A stretch of DNA of 64,000 bases from Fulvivirga sp. (lineage in GTDB: Bacteria; Bacteroidota; Bacteroidia; Cytophagales; Cyclobacteriaceae). The notes beneath the pieces are model-generated. The model saw nothing but the letters and a program-made list of their open reading frames with translations. It did no database searches and was not told the DNA's origin. Made by a program: the position numbers and the translations under genes. The stretch lies in the NCBI GenBank assembly GCA_028280565.1, contig JANQLQ010000167.1:1-64000 (forward strand), read 5' to 3'. Position 1 is the stretch's first letter. Each line of letters starts with the position of its first letter. Below, piece after piece: positions 1 through 8,306 of the stretch.

Positions 1-95
1 TGGCACAAGTTGAACCGATAGCACTGGCACAGTTTAAACCGATACGGGTGGCACAATTTCACTGATACAACTGGCACAGTTTGGAGTGATATATC
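1..95. repeat. IS21-like terminal repeat cluster
   Basis: Four direct repeats start at 1, 25, 49 and 72. Each begins TGGCACA and most continue with TTnnAnnGATA, with a period of 23-24 bp. Multiple spaced short repeats at an end are typical of IS21-family elements, where they bind the transposase. No istA or istB gene is in the window, so this would be either the inner or outer end of an element lying to the left, or a solo remnant. The family assignment is inference. Confidence 0.45.
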
Positions 96-674
96 CAACC
101 CTATTAATTGCACACATTCCATTACCAAATCCCTCTCTAAGCAGTTGTTGCTCTGTATCTCTTCATCCACTTGTAAAGTTTGTAGGAGAGGTGTTGTTTA
201 GTTACCCTTAAGATGCCTGATTTTACTTATGGAAACCAGCCTCACAGTATGACAGTCAACATCCTCCCCAATCTGCGGGTTAAGCTATCACAAAGCTAAT
301 ACAGGTTCATACTGCTATATTGCGGCTTGACTACTTGAAGCATTAAACTTCAGCAATTAACTCACATTACTAACTGTCCATAAATTCTTCAGGGTAAACG
401 GATAATTGTCCTGATAGGATTTTCACCTACTAGATTCGTACCAACTTCTTGGCACACTAACGGCCAACTGGCATATGTGCTCCCACCAGCCTGTAAAGAA
501 GCACTAATGTAGCGAAACTGCTCAATCACTAAAACGGCAGCCACGAAGAGCTGCATTCAGAAAGTCAAAAACCAGGACCATAGAAGTATCTAGAAGTGGT
601 GAATTTCCAGGACGGTCAGTTTTCGCGAACTAGTCCTGGTGAAGGTGGTGGAAAGCGATTTGCAGCATAACTCG
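96..674. other. Gene-free stretch
   Basis: Apart from the terminal repeat cluster at its left edge, I see no open reading frame, strong hairpin or RNA gene here. It separates the putative IS end from the first gene and may be IS-flanking debris. Confidence 0.5.
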
Positions 675-1148
675 CTAACTCTTGTCAGCCGCAGAATTCT
701 TGTCGGTTCGATGATTTTCAAACATTTCAACCGAAGCTTTTAGAAAACCAAACATTCCCATGCTCAGGATTATCAATCCGACGGACAGGTCCTTGGCCAG
801 TTGTTTTTCTTTATAAAAGTATCCATACAGACCCAAGCCTAGGAAATATAGAATAATTATAATGATCAAGATTATAAAAGCCTTTCCTCTTAATGGATTA
901 CTATATACATATAGATTCAGCTTGTTTTTGCTCTTGGTTGGATCTTGAAGTGAAGAAAAACTAATGCCAAGCCCCAGGAATATTAGCATTAGGTTCAAGT
1001 TTTCATATACCAATCCTGGATTTTGTATAGGATCCAACCCTACTAAGTAAGGTTTAATGGCAAAGAACAGGGAGATCGCCAATAATGGGTATTGCAGATA
1101 GCTTGCGTAATGAAAAAACTTCTTAAATGTCATAGGGGATGATTTCAT
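675..1148 (-). CDS. Hypothetical four-helix membrane protein
   Basis: This 157-residue protein is not a family I recognise. Hydrophobic stretches at about residues 16-36, 50-62, 90-110 and 120-137 suggest four membrane segments. Between helices 2 and 3 there is a polar loop rich in K, S and N, and the C-terminus is hydrophilic. The ATG start at 1148 gives a short basic N-terminus before the first helix. It stands alone in an AT-rich accessory stretch between an IS-like end and toxin-antitoxin genes, which suggests cargo-type DNA. No function is proposed. Confidence 0.55.
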   Translation of the reverse strand: MKSSPMTFKKFFHYASYLQYPLLAISLFFAIKPYLVGLDPIQNPGLVYENLNLMLIFLGLGISFSSLQDPTKSKNKLNLYVYSNPLRGKAFIILIIIIILYFLGLGLYGYFYKEKQLAKDLSVGLIILSMGMFGFLKASVEMFENHRTDKNSAADKS

Positions 1149-1159
1149 TGCTACTTTGG

Positions 1160-1258
1160 TGCTAACGCCCAGGTATGACGTTGTGGTCTCCGAGCTTTTA
1201 ATCCCGATAAAAATAGCTTATCTGGCGGTGCAGTCAAAGTATCAAATGGGCATTACGC
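1160..1258. repeat. Imperfect inverted repeat beside the membrane protein gene
   Basis: The left end (GCTAACGCCCA near 1161) and the reverse complement of the right end (GCGTAATGCCCA, near 1245-1256) are near matches, enclosing about 85 bp. The pattern is reminiscent of integron attC sites but does not fit the RYYYAAC/GTTRRRY core, so it is left as an unclassified fold-back. Confidence 0.3.
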
Positions 1259-1395
1259 TATAAAAATCAAAACCCTAGGCTCCAAAAATAGTAGAAAGCA
1301 CCCCAGTTTTTGGCGACTGGTGAGCAGGATGTTTGGCTGGCTCTAGCAGGTGACTTAGTAAGGCGATGTGCTATATCGTTTTTTGTGATCCGTTT

Positions 1396-1800
1396 TTATT
1401 CGTTCCAATTAGAAGTAGTGAGTTCCGAAATCGGTTGATAATGTTTCTGATTGTTCGTTACAAGTGTTAAGTTATTTGCTATTGCAATTCCAGGAATCAA
1501 TAAGTCGGCAGTTCCAATTGTCATGCCTTTTTCTTTTAGCTCGTCGTAGATGTTTGCCGAAATTCGTAACGATGTATACGACAGCTTTGATATTTCACAA
1601 GTTGAGATGAAGTTCTCAAATTCTTAGATTTGCCTAGTGGCCTTTTTGAAAGTTAGTCCGGCTAAAATCTCAAAATAAGTTATCCCTGGAATTGTGATCT
1701 TAGATTGTTGAGCGAGATAAAGTTCAAAGTTCTTGGTCACTTGTTTGTTACCCTTCAAGAAGTATGAAAGGACGTCTGTGTCAATAAGCGATCGGTTCAA
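1396..1800 (-). pseudogene. VapC-type PIN-domain toxin interrupted by an in-frame TAA
   Basis: Translating the minus strand from the TTG at 1800 gives a 133-residue PIN domain with one internal TAA at codon 59 (1624-1626). The reading frame is otherwise intact on both sides. Visible PIN features are the N-terminal Asp (LIDTDVLSYFLKG), the central Glu (YFEILAGL), and GTADLLIPGIAIANN followed by LVTNNQKH near the C-terminus. PIN toxins are metal-dependent ribonucleases, often cutting tRNA or rRNA. The TTG start overlaps the stop of the upstream antitoxin-like gene, a normal vapBC arrangement. The stop would remove the C-terminal catalytic acids, so the toxin is probably dead unless the codon is read through. 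Confidence 0.75.
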
Positions 1801-2027
1801 AACTGCGGAATTCGGTCGTTGTTATCCTCTCTTGATGTATGGAGTTCAGTAGTTAGTTCGGGCCAGGCCAGTTCAGAAAAAATCCCACTAAATGACAATG
1901 TTGGTTTCCCAGGGGACAAGTGTGATTCTAAATCGGAGATATAGGCATCCAAGTTCGGAAGCTTATCATCCGAAAGTTTCTTGATCTTGTCAAGGATTGA
2001 TTTTCTTAGTTTCTTCTTAGCTGCCAT
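1797..2027 (-). CDS. Putative VapB-like antitoxin
   Basis: A 76-residue protein with a lysine-rich N-terminus (MAAKKKLRKSILDKIKKL) and an acidic, flexible C-terminus. It lies directly upstream of the interrupted PIN-domain toxin and overlaps it by 4 bp. The sequence has no DNA-binding motif I can name, so the antitoxin role rests on size, position and coupling. In Bacteroidota such short helical proteins often precede PIN toxins; the C-terminal half would wrap the toxin. If the toxin is inactive, this gene may be a leftover of a decayed module. Confidence 0.6.
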   Translation of the reverse strand: MAAKKKLRKSILDKIKKLSDDKLPNLDAYISDLESHLSPGKPTLSFSGIFSELAWPELTTELHTSREDNNDRIPQF

Positions 2028-2131
2028 ACAGTTAAGTTAGAGATTTTCATCCTTAGGCTGGGCAATTGTTAATAGCTTAAAAATATTGCATTGCACTACC
2101 CTTTGCAAATAACCGAGTAAACCTATGGATT

Positions 2132-2323
2132 TTAGCGACTATTATCGGCTCTTTCTTCATTCAAGGTGATGGTTAGCTTGTTCAGTCCTACTTCAACCGA
2201 CACATACTTACCTTCTTCAAAGCCTGAGTCTTTCAGCCATTTTCCCTCTATTCTAATTTCAGGAATTATGATTTCATCATAGGTTCTTTTGCGATGTTTG
2301 GGCTGAATCTTAATTTTTTTCAT
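2132..2323 (-). CDS. SymE-like toxin
   Basis: A 63-residue basic protein matching the SymE toxin fold (PF08845). After a basic N-terminus it has IPEIRIEGKWLKDSGFEEG, i.e. the family pattern P-x-I-x-(L/I)-x-G-x-W-L-x-x-x-G-F-x-x-G, then V-x-V and a final beta-strand (LTITL). SymE is an AbrB-superfamily protein reported in E. coli as a toxin that affects RNA and nucleoid structure, repressed by LexA and by the antisense RNA SymR. Here it is divergent from a small HTH regulator. The ATG at 2323 is preceded by AT-rich DNA. Confidence 0.75.
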   Translation of the reverse strand: MKKIKIQPKHRKRTYDEIIIPEIRIEGKWLKDSGFEEGKYVSVEVGLNKLTITLNEERADNSR

Positions 2324-2419
2324 TCATTTATATTTACTCAATTGTTTTCGATTAATCCTAATTAGATTTCGTTTAACGAAAACTTATAAGCGAATATAGA
2401 AAATTTTTCTAAAATATAG

Positions 2420-2443
2420 TTGATCTGAGATCAATTATATTTG
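2420..2443 (+). promoter_or_regulatory. Palindromic operator overlapping a -7 element
   Basis: A perfect 15-bp palindrome, TTGATCTGAGATCAA (2420-2434), is followed two bases on by TATATTTG (2436-2443), which fits the Bacteroidota -7 consensus TAnnTTTG. The ATG of the HTH gene is 25 bp downstream and symE is divergent at 2323. I infer that the HTH protein autoregulates, and perhaps controls symE, from this site. Confidence 0.55.
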
Positions 2444-2468
2444 CACGTAACGAAATTTAGTTGACCCT

Positions 2469-2678
2469 ATGTCAAAACAACGGTACAATAGAATAAAAAT
2501 CGTTCTTGCTGAAAAGGAGAAATCCGCAAAGTGGTTAGCAGAGCAATTGGATAAAGATAAATCCACCGTTTCTCGTTGGTGTACTAATGATATGCAACCA
2601 TCCATTGATACGTTCTATGAAATCGCTAAGGTTTTGGATGTGGAGGTGAGGGAGCTATTTGTTGCTTCTAAGGGATAG
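2469..2678 (+). CDS. XRE-family HTH regulator (Cro/C1 type)
   Basis: A 69-residue protein that is essentially one helix-turn-helix domain. WLAEQLDKDKSTVSRWCTN spans the HTH, followed by PSIDTFYEIAKVLDVEVRELF, the usual dimer-side helices of Cro/C1 proteins. It is divergent from the SymE-like toxin with a 145-bp shared intergenic region containing a palindromic operator. A role as repressor of itself and of symE, or as the DNA-binding half of a toxin-antitoxin-like module, is inferred from this layout. Confidence 0.8.
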   Translation: MSKQRYNRIKIVLAEKEKSAKWLAEQLDKDKSTVSRWCTNDMQPSIDTFYEIAKVLDVEVRELFVASKG

Positions 2679-2681
2679 GAT

Positions 2682-2801
2682 TTATTCAAACTCATACTTT
2701 TCATAAAAGACCAACTCTTTAGCATCGTTATTAACCATTTTTTGAATAGTCGCTAATAAAAGCATTATTCCGAAGCCACTTAAATCATTGACTCTTATCA
2801 T
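2682..2801 (-). CDS. Possible 39-residue ORF convergent with the HTH gene
   Basis: An ATG at 2801 opens a 39-residue frame (starting MIRVNDLSGFG) that ends 3 bp from the HTH gene stop. It has a hydrophobic stretch followed by a charged tail. It could be a small protein or the decayed end of a larger gene; I recognise no family. Confidence 0.2.
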   Translation of the reverse strand: MIRVNDLSGFGIMLLLATIQKMVNNDAKELVFYEKYEFE

Positions 2802-2984
2802 ATAATCTTCTAATTATGTAACACAAATCCATGCCTGCCCCTAATAAATAGTTAGAAAATGAATGCCGCAGCCTATGAGGGTGAAGCATCGATGGATGCC
2901 AAACCCAACAAGCAGCTCGATGCACAATTTTCATCACACTACTACCTAATCAAGGTCCACCTCTTGACCCATCAAATAGGTCTA

Positions 2985-3719
2985 TCAAGCCAGGATCTTC
3001 TTTACGATAAGCCGGTAGCTTTTACCAATAGGGATACTCGCACTCCCAAGCATCAATTGATTATCTTTCATGGATTTGATCTTATCTATATTCACCAGGT
3101 ACGATTTATGAACCCGTATAAAAGTATGGGAAGGTAAGAGCTTTTCCAGGTCCACCATCGTGCCCCGGGATATTTTTACTTCTTGATCCGCCAGGTACAC
3201 TTTTAGATAATTGCCCCAAGATTGGATGTATAAAATGGAACCTAGTTCTACCACAGAGATCGTCCCATTATCCTTCAGGTGGATGGTCTTGGTCGCCTCC
3301 CGTTCTTTGGGTGTATCCTCCGGGGCTCTCCATTCCTGCGAGTTTTCTTCGGCCTGCATTCGATGTTTCAACCTCTCGATGGCCTTTACAAAACGGGTAA
3401 GCCGAATAGGTTTATGGAGGTAGTCGATGACCTGGTCATATTCAAAGCTCTGCAAGGCGTAGTCCGTATGTGCCGTGGTGAGGATCACTTTTGGGCCTTT
3501 TTCCTGCAGGACAGCGACTATCTCCAGCCCGGAAAGGTCGGGCATTTCAATATCGAGCAGGAGGGCATCTACCGGGGACTCATGCAGGAAATTGAGGGTG
3601 GATACTCCATCATAACAATTGCCCACGACTTCCACATAGCTGATACCTGCACAGTAGTCTTCGAGCACTTTGTGCGCCAGGGGTTCGTCATCTACGATCA
3701 ATAATTTAATAGGCTTCAT
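2985..3719 (-). CDS. LytTR-family response regulator
   Basis: A 244-residue response regulator with an N-terminal receiver domain (about residues 4-120; acidic pocket D10/D11, phosphoacceptor D56 in LLLDIEMPDLSG, conserved Lys near 105 in LHKPIR) and a C-terminal LytTR DNA-binding domain (about 145-244, with the typical FIRVHKSYLVN). It overlaps the upstream sensor kinase gene by 4 bp (ATGA), so the two form one operon and are almost certainly cognate. LytTR proteins bind direct repeats as dimers. Targets are not visible here; the divergent gene at 4882 is a candidate. Confidence 0.92.
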   Translation of the reverse strand: MKPIKLLIVDDEPLAHKVLEDYCAGISYVEVVGNCYDGVSTLNFLHESPVDALLLDIEMPDLSGLEIVAVLQEKGPKVILTTAHTDYALQSFEYDQVIDYLHKPIRLTRFVKAIERLKHRMQAEENSQEWRAPEDTPKEREATKTIHLKDNGTISVVELGSILYIQSWGNYLKVYLADQEVKISRGTMVDLEKLLPSHTFIRVHKSYLVNIDKIKSMKDNQLMLGSASIPIGKSYRLIVKKILA

Positions 3720-4723
3720 GCTGATAATCGTATTTTTAAGGACACCTCGTAAATTTGCGTATCATGAATAACGTCCAGCGTATGGGCATTAGGATAGATC
3801 AGTTCCAGGCGTCTTTTCGTATTGCTTAACCCAATACCTGTTTTTATGGTTTTTTTATGGGGCATTACACTATTCCTCACCTGCATTTGCAGCGTTTTTG
3901 CCGTGGTCGTCACAGCTACGTATATCGCACAGGTATGCCGTGTATGCGTACCGTGTTTAAAAGCATTTTCGATAAACGGCAGCAGAATGAGGGGTGCTAT
4001 TTTTAGCTTTTTATCTACGTTTTCATGGTGGATCTCGACGGTACAATTATCCCTCAGCCTGAGTTTTTCCAGTGTGACGTAGGAGTCAATGAGTTGAATT
4101 TCTTCTTCCAAAAACACTTCGCTTAACTTCGATATATGCAGGTGGTACCTCATCACCTCGGAGAGTTCGATGATCATTTCCGACCCTTTCGCGGGATCAA
4201 TTTTGTTGGTAGCGTAAATATTGTTGAGCGTATTGAACAAAAAGTGGGGGTTAACCTGTGTTTTTAGTGCATTGAGCTCCATTTCAGCGGTCCTGGCTTT
4301 CAATTCTTGCAGCTGGTATTGGTTTATGATCCCCCGCTTCAGGTATTGCAGCCCAACGGTAAAAGCACATAAAAGTAAAATGTTGACAAAGTCTTGAAAG
4401 TAACTATTTTTAGAAAGCAAAGGGACCAGCCGATACACTCCTTGGTACAACAAAGCTCCAAGAGCTCCCAACGCTGTAACTGTTACAAAGTACAAGACAT
4501 ACTTCCTTCGGTCGTAAAGTTTGGTTTTCAAATAGAAATTGGTGTAGATCAACGGGACCATTAAAAGTAAAGCCAAAAATATTTCAAACGCTTCGCTAGC
4601 GGGAACAGGTGCAGGGCCGGAAAATAGAACTATGGCATATATCGTAATAAATGCCCCTACCCATATGAAGGTATGGTAAACCCATCGAGTTCTTAAAATG
4701 TAAGACATACTCAAATCTATCAA
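3716..4723 (-). CDS. LytS/YehU-type sensor histidine kinase
   Basis: A 335-residue membrane kinase. Four hydrophobic helices occupy roughly residues 14-140 (no large extracellular sensor), then a short coiled segment leads to the His_kinase domain (PF06580). The phospho-acceptor His is in LKTQVNPHFLFNTLNNIY (about 155-172), and the ATP-binding part has LLPFIENAFKHG and GIGLSNTKRRL. It is translationally coupled to the LytTR regulator. A start at a later Met (MSYILRT, 5 codons downstream) is also possible. Confidence 0.92.
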   Translation of the reverse strand: MIDLSMSYILRTRWVYHTFIWVGAFITIYAIVLFSGPAPVPASEAFEIFLALLLMVPLIYTNFYLKTKLYDRRKYVLYFVTVTALGALGALLYQGVYRLVPLLSKNSYFQDFVNILLLCAFTVGLQYLKRGIINQYQLQELKARTAEMELNALKTQVNPHFLFNTLNNIYATNKIDPAKGSEMIIELSEVMRYHLHISKLSEVFLEEEIQLIDSYVTLEKLRLRDNCTVEIHHENVDKKLKIAPLILLPFIENAFKHGTHTRHTCAIYVAVTTTAKTLQMQVRNSVMPHKKTIKTGIGLSNTKRRLELIYPNAHTLDVIHDTQIYEVSLKIRLSA

Positions 4724-4881
4724 CTCGTCCTGACAGATGCTTGTTTATGTGATGAAGGGCTTTCGTCACTATTGTTGAAGCCTATATCATGGCCTCCCGG
4801 ACCGGTATCACATAAAATATATTTCGAAAAAATGGCCGCCTAGCTTTGCCCACATACCCATTAGGTCAATTTCCATTTGTT

Positions 4882-6183
4882 ATGAGGTTTGCATTATTCG
4901 TTTTTTGGCTTTCATTTTTAGTAAGCCCTTTGTTAGCACAAGATCTTTTAAAGATTGAAGGGACCGTAAGAGACGAAACCACGGGCTCGGGCTTGCCATT
5001 TGCCACGGTGCATGTAGAAGGCACGTCTATCGGGACCTCTACTAACCTACAAGGTGAATTTCAATTTCTCCTCCCTGCCCACTTGGAAAACGATACTTTG
5101 CTCGTATCCTGTATGGGGTTTGAATCCTCAAAACGACCGATCCGTGAAGCGACCAAGCGGCGGGTTGATATCAGACTAACCTCTTCGATCATCGAATTGG
5201 AATCCGTTACTATTAGGCCTGTTTCGGCAAAGGAATACATCAGGAGGGCCATTTCGAAACGCGACGAAAACTATCCCAACGAATTTGGCGCCTTTGCTTA
5301 CTTCAGGCAGCGCGGGTATGACGCCGGGAGATTGCTCCAACTATCCGAAGGTTATATACAAGCCCATGTGAGAAATTTCCTGCATGATACGGCCAAAGTA
5401 CAGCAGAGAATATTGCTCTACGAGAACCAAGACCAACGGGACGACCTCAACTTTCGTAGGAAAAAACGCGAAAAAAAGATAGCCAAAGCCCGGCGAAAGG
5501 CCAGGAAAAGAGGGACTGAATTTAATGAAGATTCTGTACGGAACAAAGCCAGTATGATTGCGATGGAGCTGATCACTGCTGGCATGCTGCTCGATAAAGA
5601 CCCTATCCGTCAACATGAGTCCTTTTTAGACTCTGCACAGTTTAAAGATTTTCATTACCAGTTTGAAAATGACCGTTCTTATCAACGACATAAAGTCAGC
5701 GTCATATCTTTTACTTCCAAGAAAAAAACGGGAGTATCTGTCAGTAATGTAAAAGGAATGCAAGAAGGGGTGATCTACCTGGACAAGGACAATGATGCCA
5801 TAGCCGGGATTGACCAGCGTACCCGGCTCGTTATCCCGGCCTTGGTCAAACCCATTCTCTTTTTAGCAGGGTACAAGGCTTCTGACCCCATCCTAGCTAC
5901 GAAAATACGATACCTCAACCTGCATGATCGATGGTACCCTCAAAGTATCCGGTTCGATTTAACGATGGAGCTGACCAAAAAGTACTGGTTCAAAAAGAAC
6001 GAGACTTCTGACCTGGCCGTGGAAATACTAATGTCCATACGTGATATTAACGGTAAAGAAATAGACCGGATCCCTAAGAAGTTCCTCTTTGATGCCAGCA
6101 AGAAAATCGAAGACCAGGTGTATCCTATGCCGGGTCTAGGGTGGGATACGATCAACAGGATATCTCTTGAAGAAATAAAATAG
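4882..6183 (+). CDS. Carboxypeptidase-regulatory-like domain protein, exported
   Basis: A 433-residue protein with a signal peptide (MRFALFVFWLSFLVSPLLAQ) and a CarboxypepD_reg-like beta-sandwich at about residues 24-100 (GTVRDETTGSGLPFATV...STNLQGEF). After that come a charged region rich in K/R at about 190-220 and a C-terminal beta-rich part. This architecture is common among Bacteroidota envelope proteins that sit near outer-membrane transport, but the substrate is unknown. I chose the ATG at 4882 over an upstream TTG because it begins a clean signal peptide. It is divergent from the LytS/LytTR operon and 4 bp upstream of the CPBP protease gene. Confidence 0.75.
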   Translation: MRFALFVFWLSFLVSPLLAQDLLKIEGTVRDETTGSGLPFATVHVEGTSIGTSTNLQGEFQFLLPAHLENDTLLVSCMGFESSKRPIREATKRRVDIRLTSSIIELESVTIRPVSAKEYIRRAISKRDENYPNEFGAFAYFRQRGYDAGRLLQLSEGYIQAHVRNFLHDTAKVQQRILLYENQDQRDDLNFRRKKREKKIAKARRKARKRGTEFNEDSVRNKASMIAMELITAGMLLDKDPIRQHESFLDSAQFKDFHYQFENDRSYQRHKVSVISFTSKKKTGVSVSNVKGMQEGVIYLDKDNDAIAGIDQRTRLVIPALVKPILFLAGYKASDPILATKIRYLNLHDRWYPQSIRFDLTMELTKKYWFKKNETSDLAVEILMSIRDINGKEIDRIPKKFLFDASKKIEDQVYPMPGLGWDTINRISLEEIK

Positions 6184-6187
6184 CATT

Positions 6188-7033
6188 ATGACCCATCAAC
6201 TATTCCGTTTCATTGCGCTGGCTTACGGCTATTCATGGGCCATTTGGCTGATCCCCATCTCCCTTTACGGTACGGATCAAATCGACGACCGGGTCATGCC
6301 TTACATCCTGGCAGGAAGTTTTGGGCCGGCTTTAAGTGCCCTATTTGTGACCTACAAAAAAGACGGGATCGGGGGCTCAAAGAGGCTTTTGAGCAAGTTT
6401 GTTGTAGCCAGGTTTTCCTGGGTCTATTACCTGGCCTCACTATTTATTTTACCCTTGGTGGCTCTCTTAGTGACCCTACTCTTAAGACTTGATGCGATCA
6501 ACCCGGCAGAACAAGGCCTCGTGTATCTTACCATAGCCATCGGGCCACTCAATGGACTGTTCTCTGTTTTTGGCGGGATCGGTCCCTTAGGAGAGGAACT
6601 GGGCTGGCGTGGATATTTGCAACCCTCGCTTAACAAATGGAACAACGACCTGCTTTCCAGCGTAGTGATCGGACCTATCTGGGCGGCCTGGCACTTCCCG
6701 ATCTTTTTCTTCCCCGAGTTTAGGAACGGGATAGGACTCGTGGAAATGTGTATTTTTTATCCTATGAGCATGATCTTCATTTCCTACAGCATGACCAAAA
6801 TTTGGAGGTGGACCCGTGGATCTGTTTTTATGGCTATGTGGTTTCACGGCATAGTAAATGCATTGGCTCCTTTGATCTTAAAAGCTTTTGATTTTAGCGA
6901 CTGGCCTAATCTTTTAATTTACAATGTGGTCACCGGCATCTTTTTGATCACAGCCTTGGTTTATGGGATATTAGATAGATACATAGGCGCCAATCCGGCC
7001 TTATCGCAACAAAAAACCGGGGTTGAACGCTAA
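6188..7033 (+). CDS. CPBP-family intramembrane glutamic protease
   Basis: A 281-residue protein with about eight membrane helices carrying the CPBP (CAAX protease and bacteriocin-processing) motifs. They are EELGWRGYLQ with the Glu pair at residues 136-137, WAAWHFPIFF supplying the first His, and MWFHGIVNA supplying the second His and Asn. The family includes Rce1-type CAAX proteases and bacteriocin self-immunity proteins; the substrate here is unknown. It begins 4 bp after the upstream gene, so the two are probably co-transcribed. Confidence 0.9.
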   Translation: MTHQLFRFIALAYGYSWAIWLIPISLYGTDQIDDRVMPYILAGSFGPALSALFVTYKKDGIGGSKRLLSKFVVARFSWVYYLASLFILPLVALLVTLLLRLDAINPAEQGLVYLTIAIGPLNGLFSVFGGIGPLGEELGWRGYLQPSLNKWNNDLLSSVVIGPIWAAWHFPIFFFPEFRNGIGLVEMCIFYPMSMIFISYSMTKIWRWTRGSVFMAMWFHGIVNALAPLILKAFDFSDWPNLLIYNVVTGIFLITALVYGILDRYIGANPALSQQKTGVER

Positions 7034-7162
7034 GAAAGTAAACTTACTGCGGATCAAAAGCAGGGGCACCACGCCAGCTTTGATCGATTGAGAGATCACT
7101 ATCTTCTTATCATTGCCCAATAACCAAATTTGCTTGAGCCCGTAGACACTTAGGGTCTCCAT
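7001..7162 (-). CDS. Possible 53-residue ORF antisense to the CPBP gene end
   Basis: From an ATG at 7162 the minus strand reads 53 codons with a regular beta-like hydrophobic pattern (METLSVYGLKQIWLLGNDKK...). It overlaps the last 33 bp of the CPBP gene. It may be a fragment of a lost gene; nothing identifies it. Confidence 0.2.
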   Translation of the reverse strand: METLSVYGLKQIWLLGNDKKIVISQSIKAGVVPLLLIRSKFTFLAFNPGFLLR

Positions 7163-7209
7163 TTTTTAGCATTTGGTTTCAATGGTAATAAGGCTAAACT
7201 TGCCTATAC

Positions 7210-8235
7210 ATGATAAGTTTAGAAAGTGAGTTACTCTTCTTTTTCAGCGCCCTGGGAGTTTTTAATACCGGGGTTTTAGGTGCATACTTGCTATTCGTCA
7301 AGAACACTAAAATTCAAAATGCAAAGGCGTTAGGGGCATTACTTCTTTTGGTCACGGTTCGTGTCGGTGTTTCTTGTTTTTATTTTCATAGTCAATCCTT
7401 TCCGCCGGCCTGGATACAAGTGGGGCTTACTTCGAACGTTATGGCCGGGAGTGTCTTACTGGCTTTGCTGCGGGGTTTTGACCGGGAGGTAAATTTGCTT
7501 AAGGAGAGACAATTTGTATTCCTATCCGGCACATTGCTACTTTTTGGGATTCTGTATCCTTTTGGCGAGCATCGTTATGTTTGGGATTTTAATATACGCT
7601 ATGTCTTTCATGCACTTCTTAGCGGCTACCTGGTCATTGGCTTTTTTATCCTGTTAAAAGCCTACCGGCAATCTTTACAGGCCTTGAACGGACGGTTTGG
7701 CATGCTATCGCTGGTCTACACCACGTTCACTCTTTATTGCCTCGGTTTCGCGATCTCCCTTTGGGTTAAACAATATGTTTTAGGTCCGATCATTTATTCT
7801 TTACTGTTTTATGGGGCATTTTGCTGGTATTTCATCGTCACCAGGAAACGTGGGCAACAGAAATATTCCCAGAAAAGGATCGATCCGGGAAGGGCCAATG
7901 AATTAGTGGCATCATTAAAACAGCACATGGAAGACTCCAAGGATTACAAGAATCCCAATCTCAAAGTGGATGACCTCGCTAAGAATTTAAAGATCCCTGC
8001 TCATCAATTATCCCAGCTTCTCAATGATAACCTGGGTATCGGCTTCTCCAATTTTATTAACGACTACCGCGTAGAAGAGGCTAAACAATTGCTACGCTCC
8101 ATAGACCACCTTACAATAGAAGCGATTGGCTTCGAAGCAGGATTTAACTCCAAATCCTCTTTTTACACCACTTTCAAAGAAAGGACCCAGCTTACCCCGG
8201 CGGCTTACAAAAAGCGGCAAAAAGTGCAGGATTAG
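7210..8235 (+). CDS. AraC-family regulator with membrane N-terminus
   Basis: A 341-residue regulator. The first ~215 residues hold about seven hydrophobic helices, and the C-terminal ~100 residues are an AraC/XylS DNA-binding domain: LKVDDLAKNLKIPAHQLSQLLND for the first HTH, then the linker helix and IEAIGFEAGFNSKSSFYTTFKERTQ for the second, ending TPAAYKKRQ. Membrane-anchored AraC proteins of this layout are common in Bacteroidota and sense an unknown signal. The cupin protein gene lies 70 bp downstream in the same direction and is a plausible target. Confidence 0.9.
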   Translation: MISLESELLFFFSALGVFNTGVLGAYLLFVKNTKIQNAKALGALLLLVTVRVGVSCFYFHSQSFPPAWIQVGLTSNVMAGSVLLALLRGFDREVNLLKERQFVFLSGTLLLFGILYPFGEHRYVWDFNIRYVFHALLSGYLVIGFFILLKAYRQSLQALNGRFGMLSLVYTTFTLYCLGFAISLWVKQYVLGPIIYSLLFYGAFCWYFIVTRKRGQQKYSQKRIDPGRANELVASLKQHMEDSKDYKNPNLKVDDLAKNLKIPAHQLSQLLNDNLGIGFSNFINDYRVEEAKQLLRSIDHLTIEAIGFEAGFNSKSSFYTTFKERTQLTPAAYKKRQKVQD

Positions 8236-8306
8236 AATTTTGAACTCCTCTTTTAAGATCCCGGACGCATCGTAACCGGCCTAAGCCTACTTTGGTGCCA
8301 AAAAAC

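Noticed and set aside
1160-1258. Integron attC site
   Set aside because: The ends resemble attC superficially, but the core RYYYAAC/GTTRRRY consensus is not met and no integrase is present.
2859-3137. 92-codon plus-strand frame overlapping the first LytTR gene
   Set aside because: More than half is antisense to the well-supported response regulator, and the unique part is low in information.
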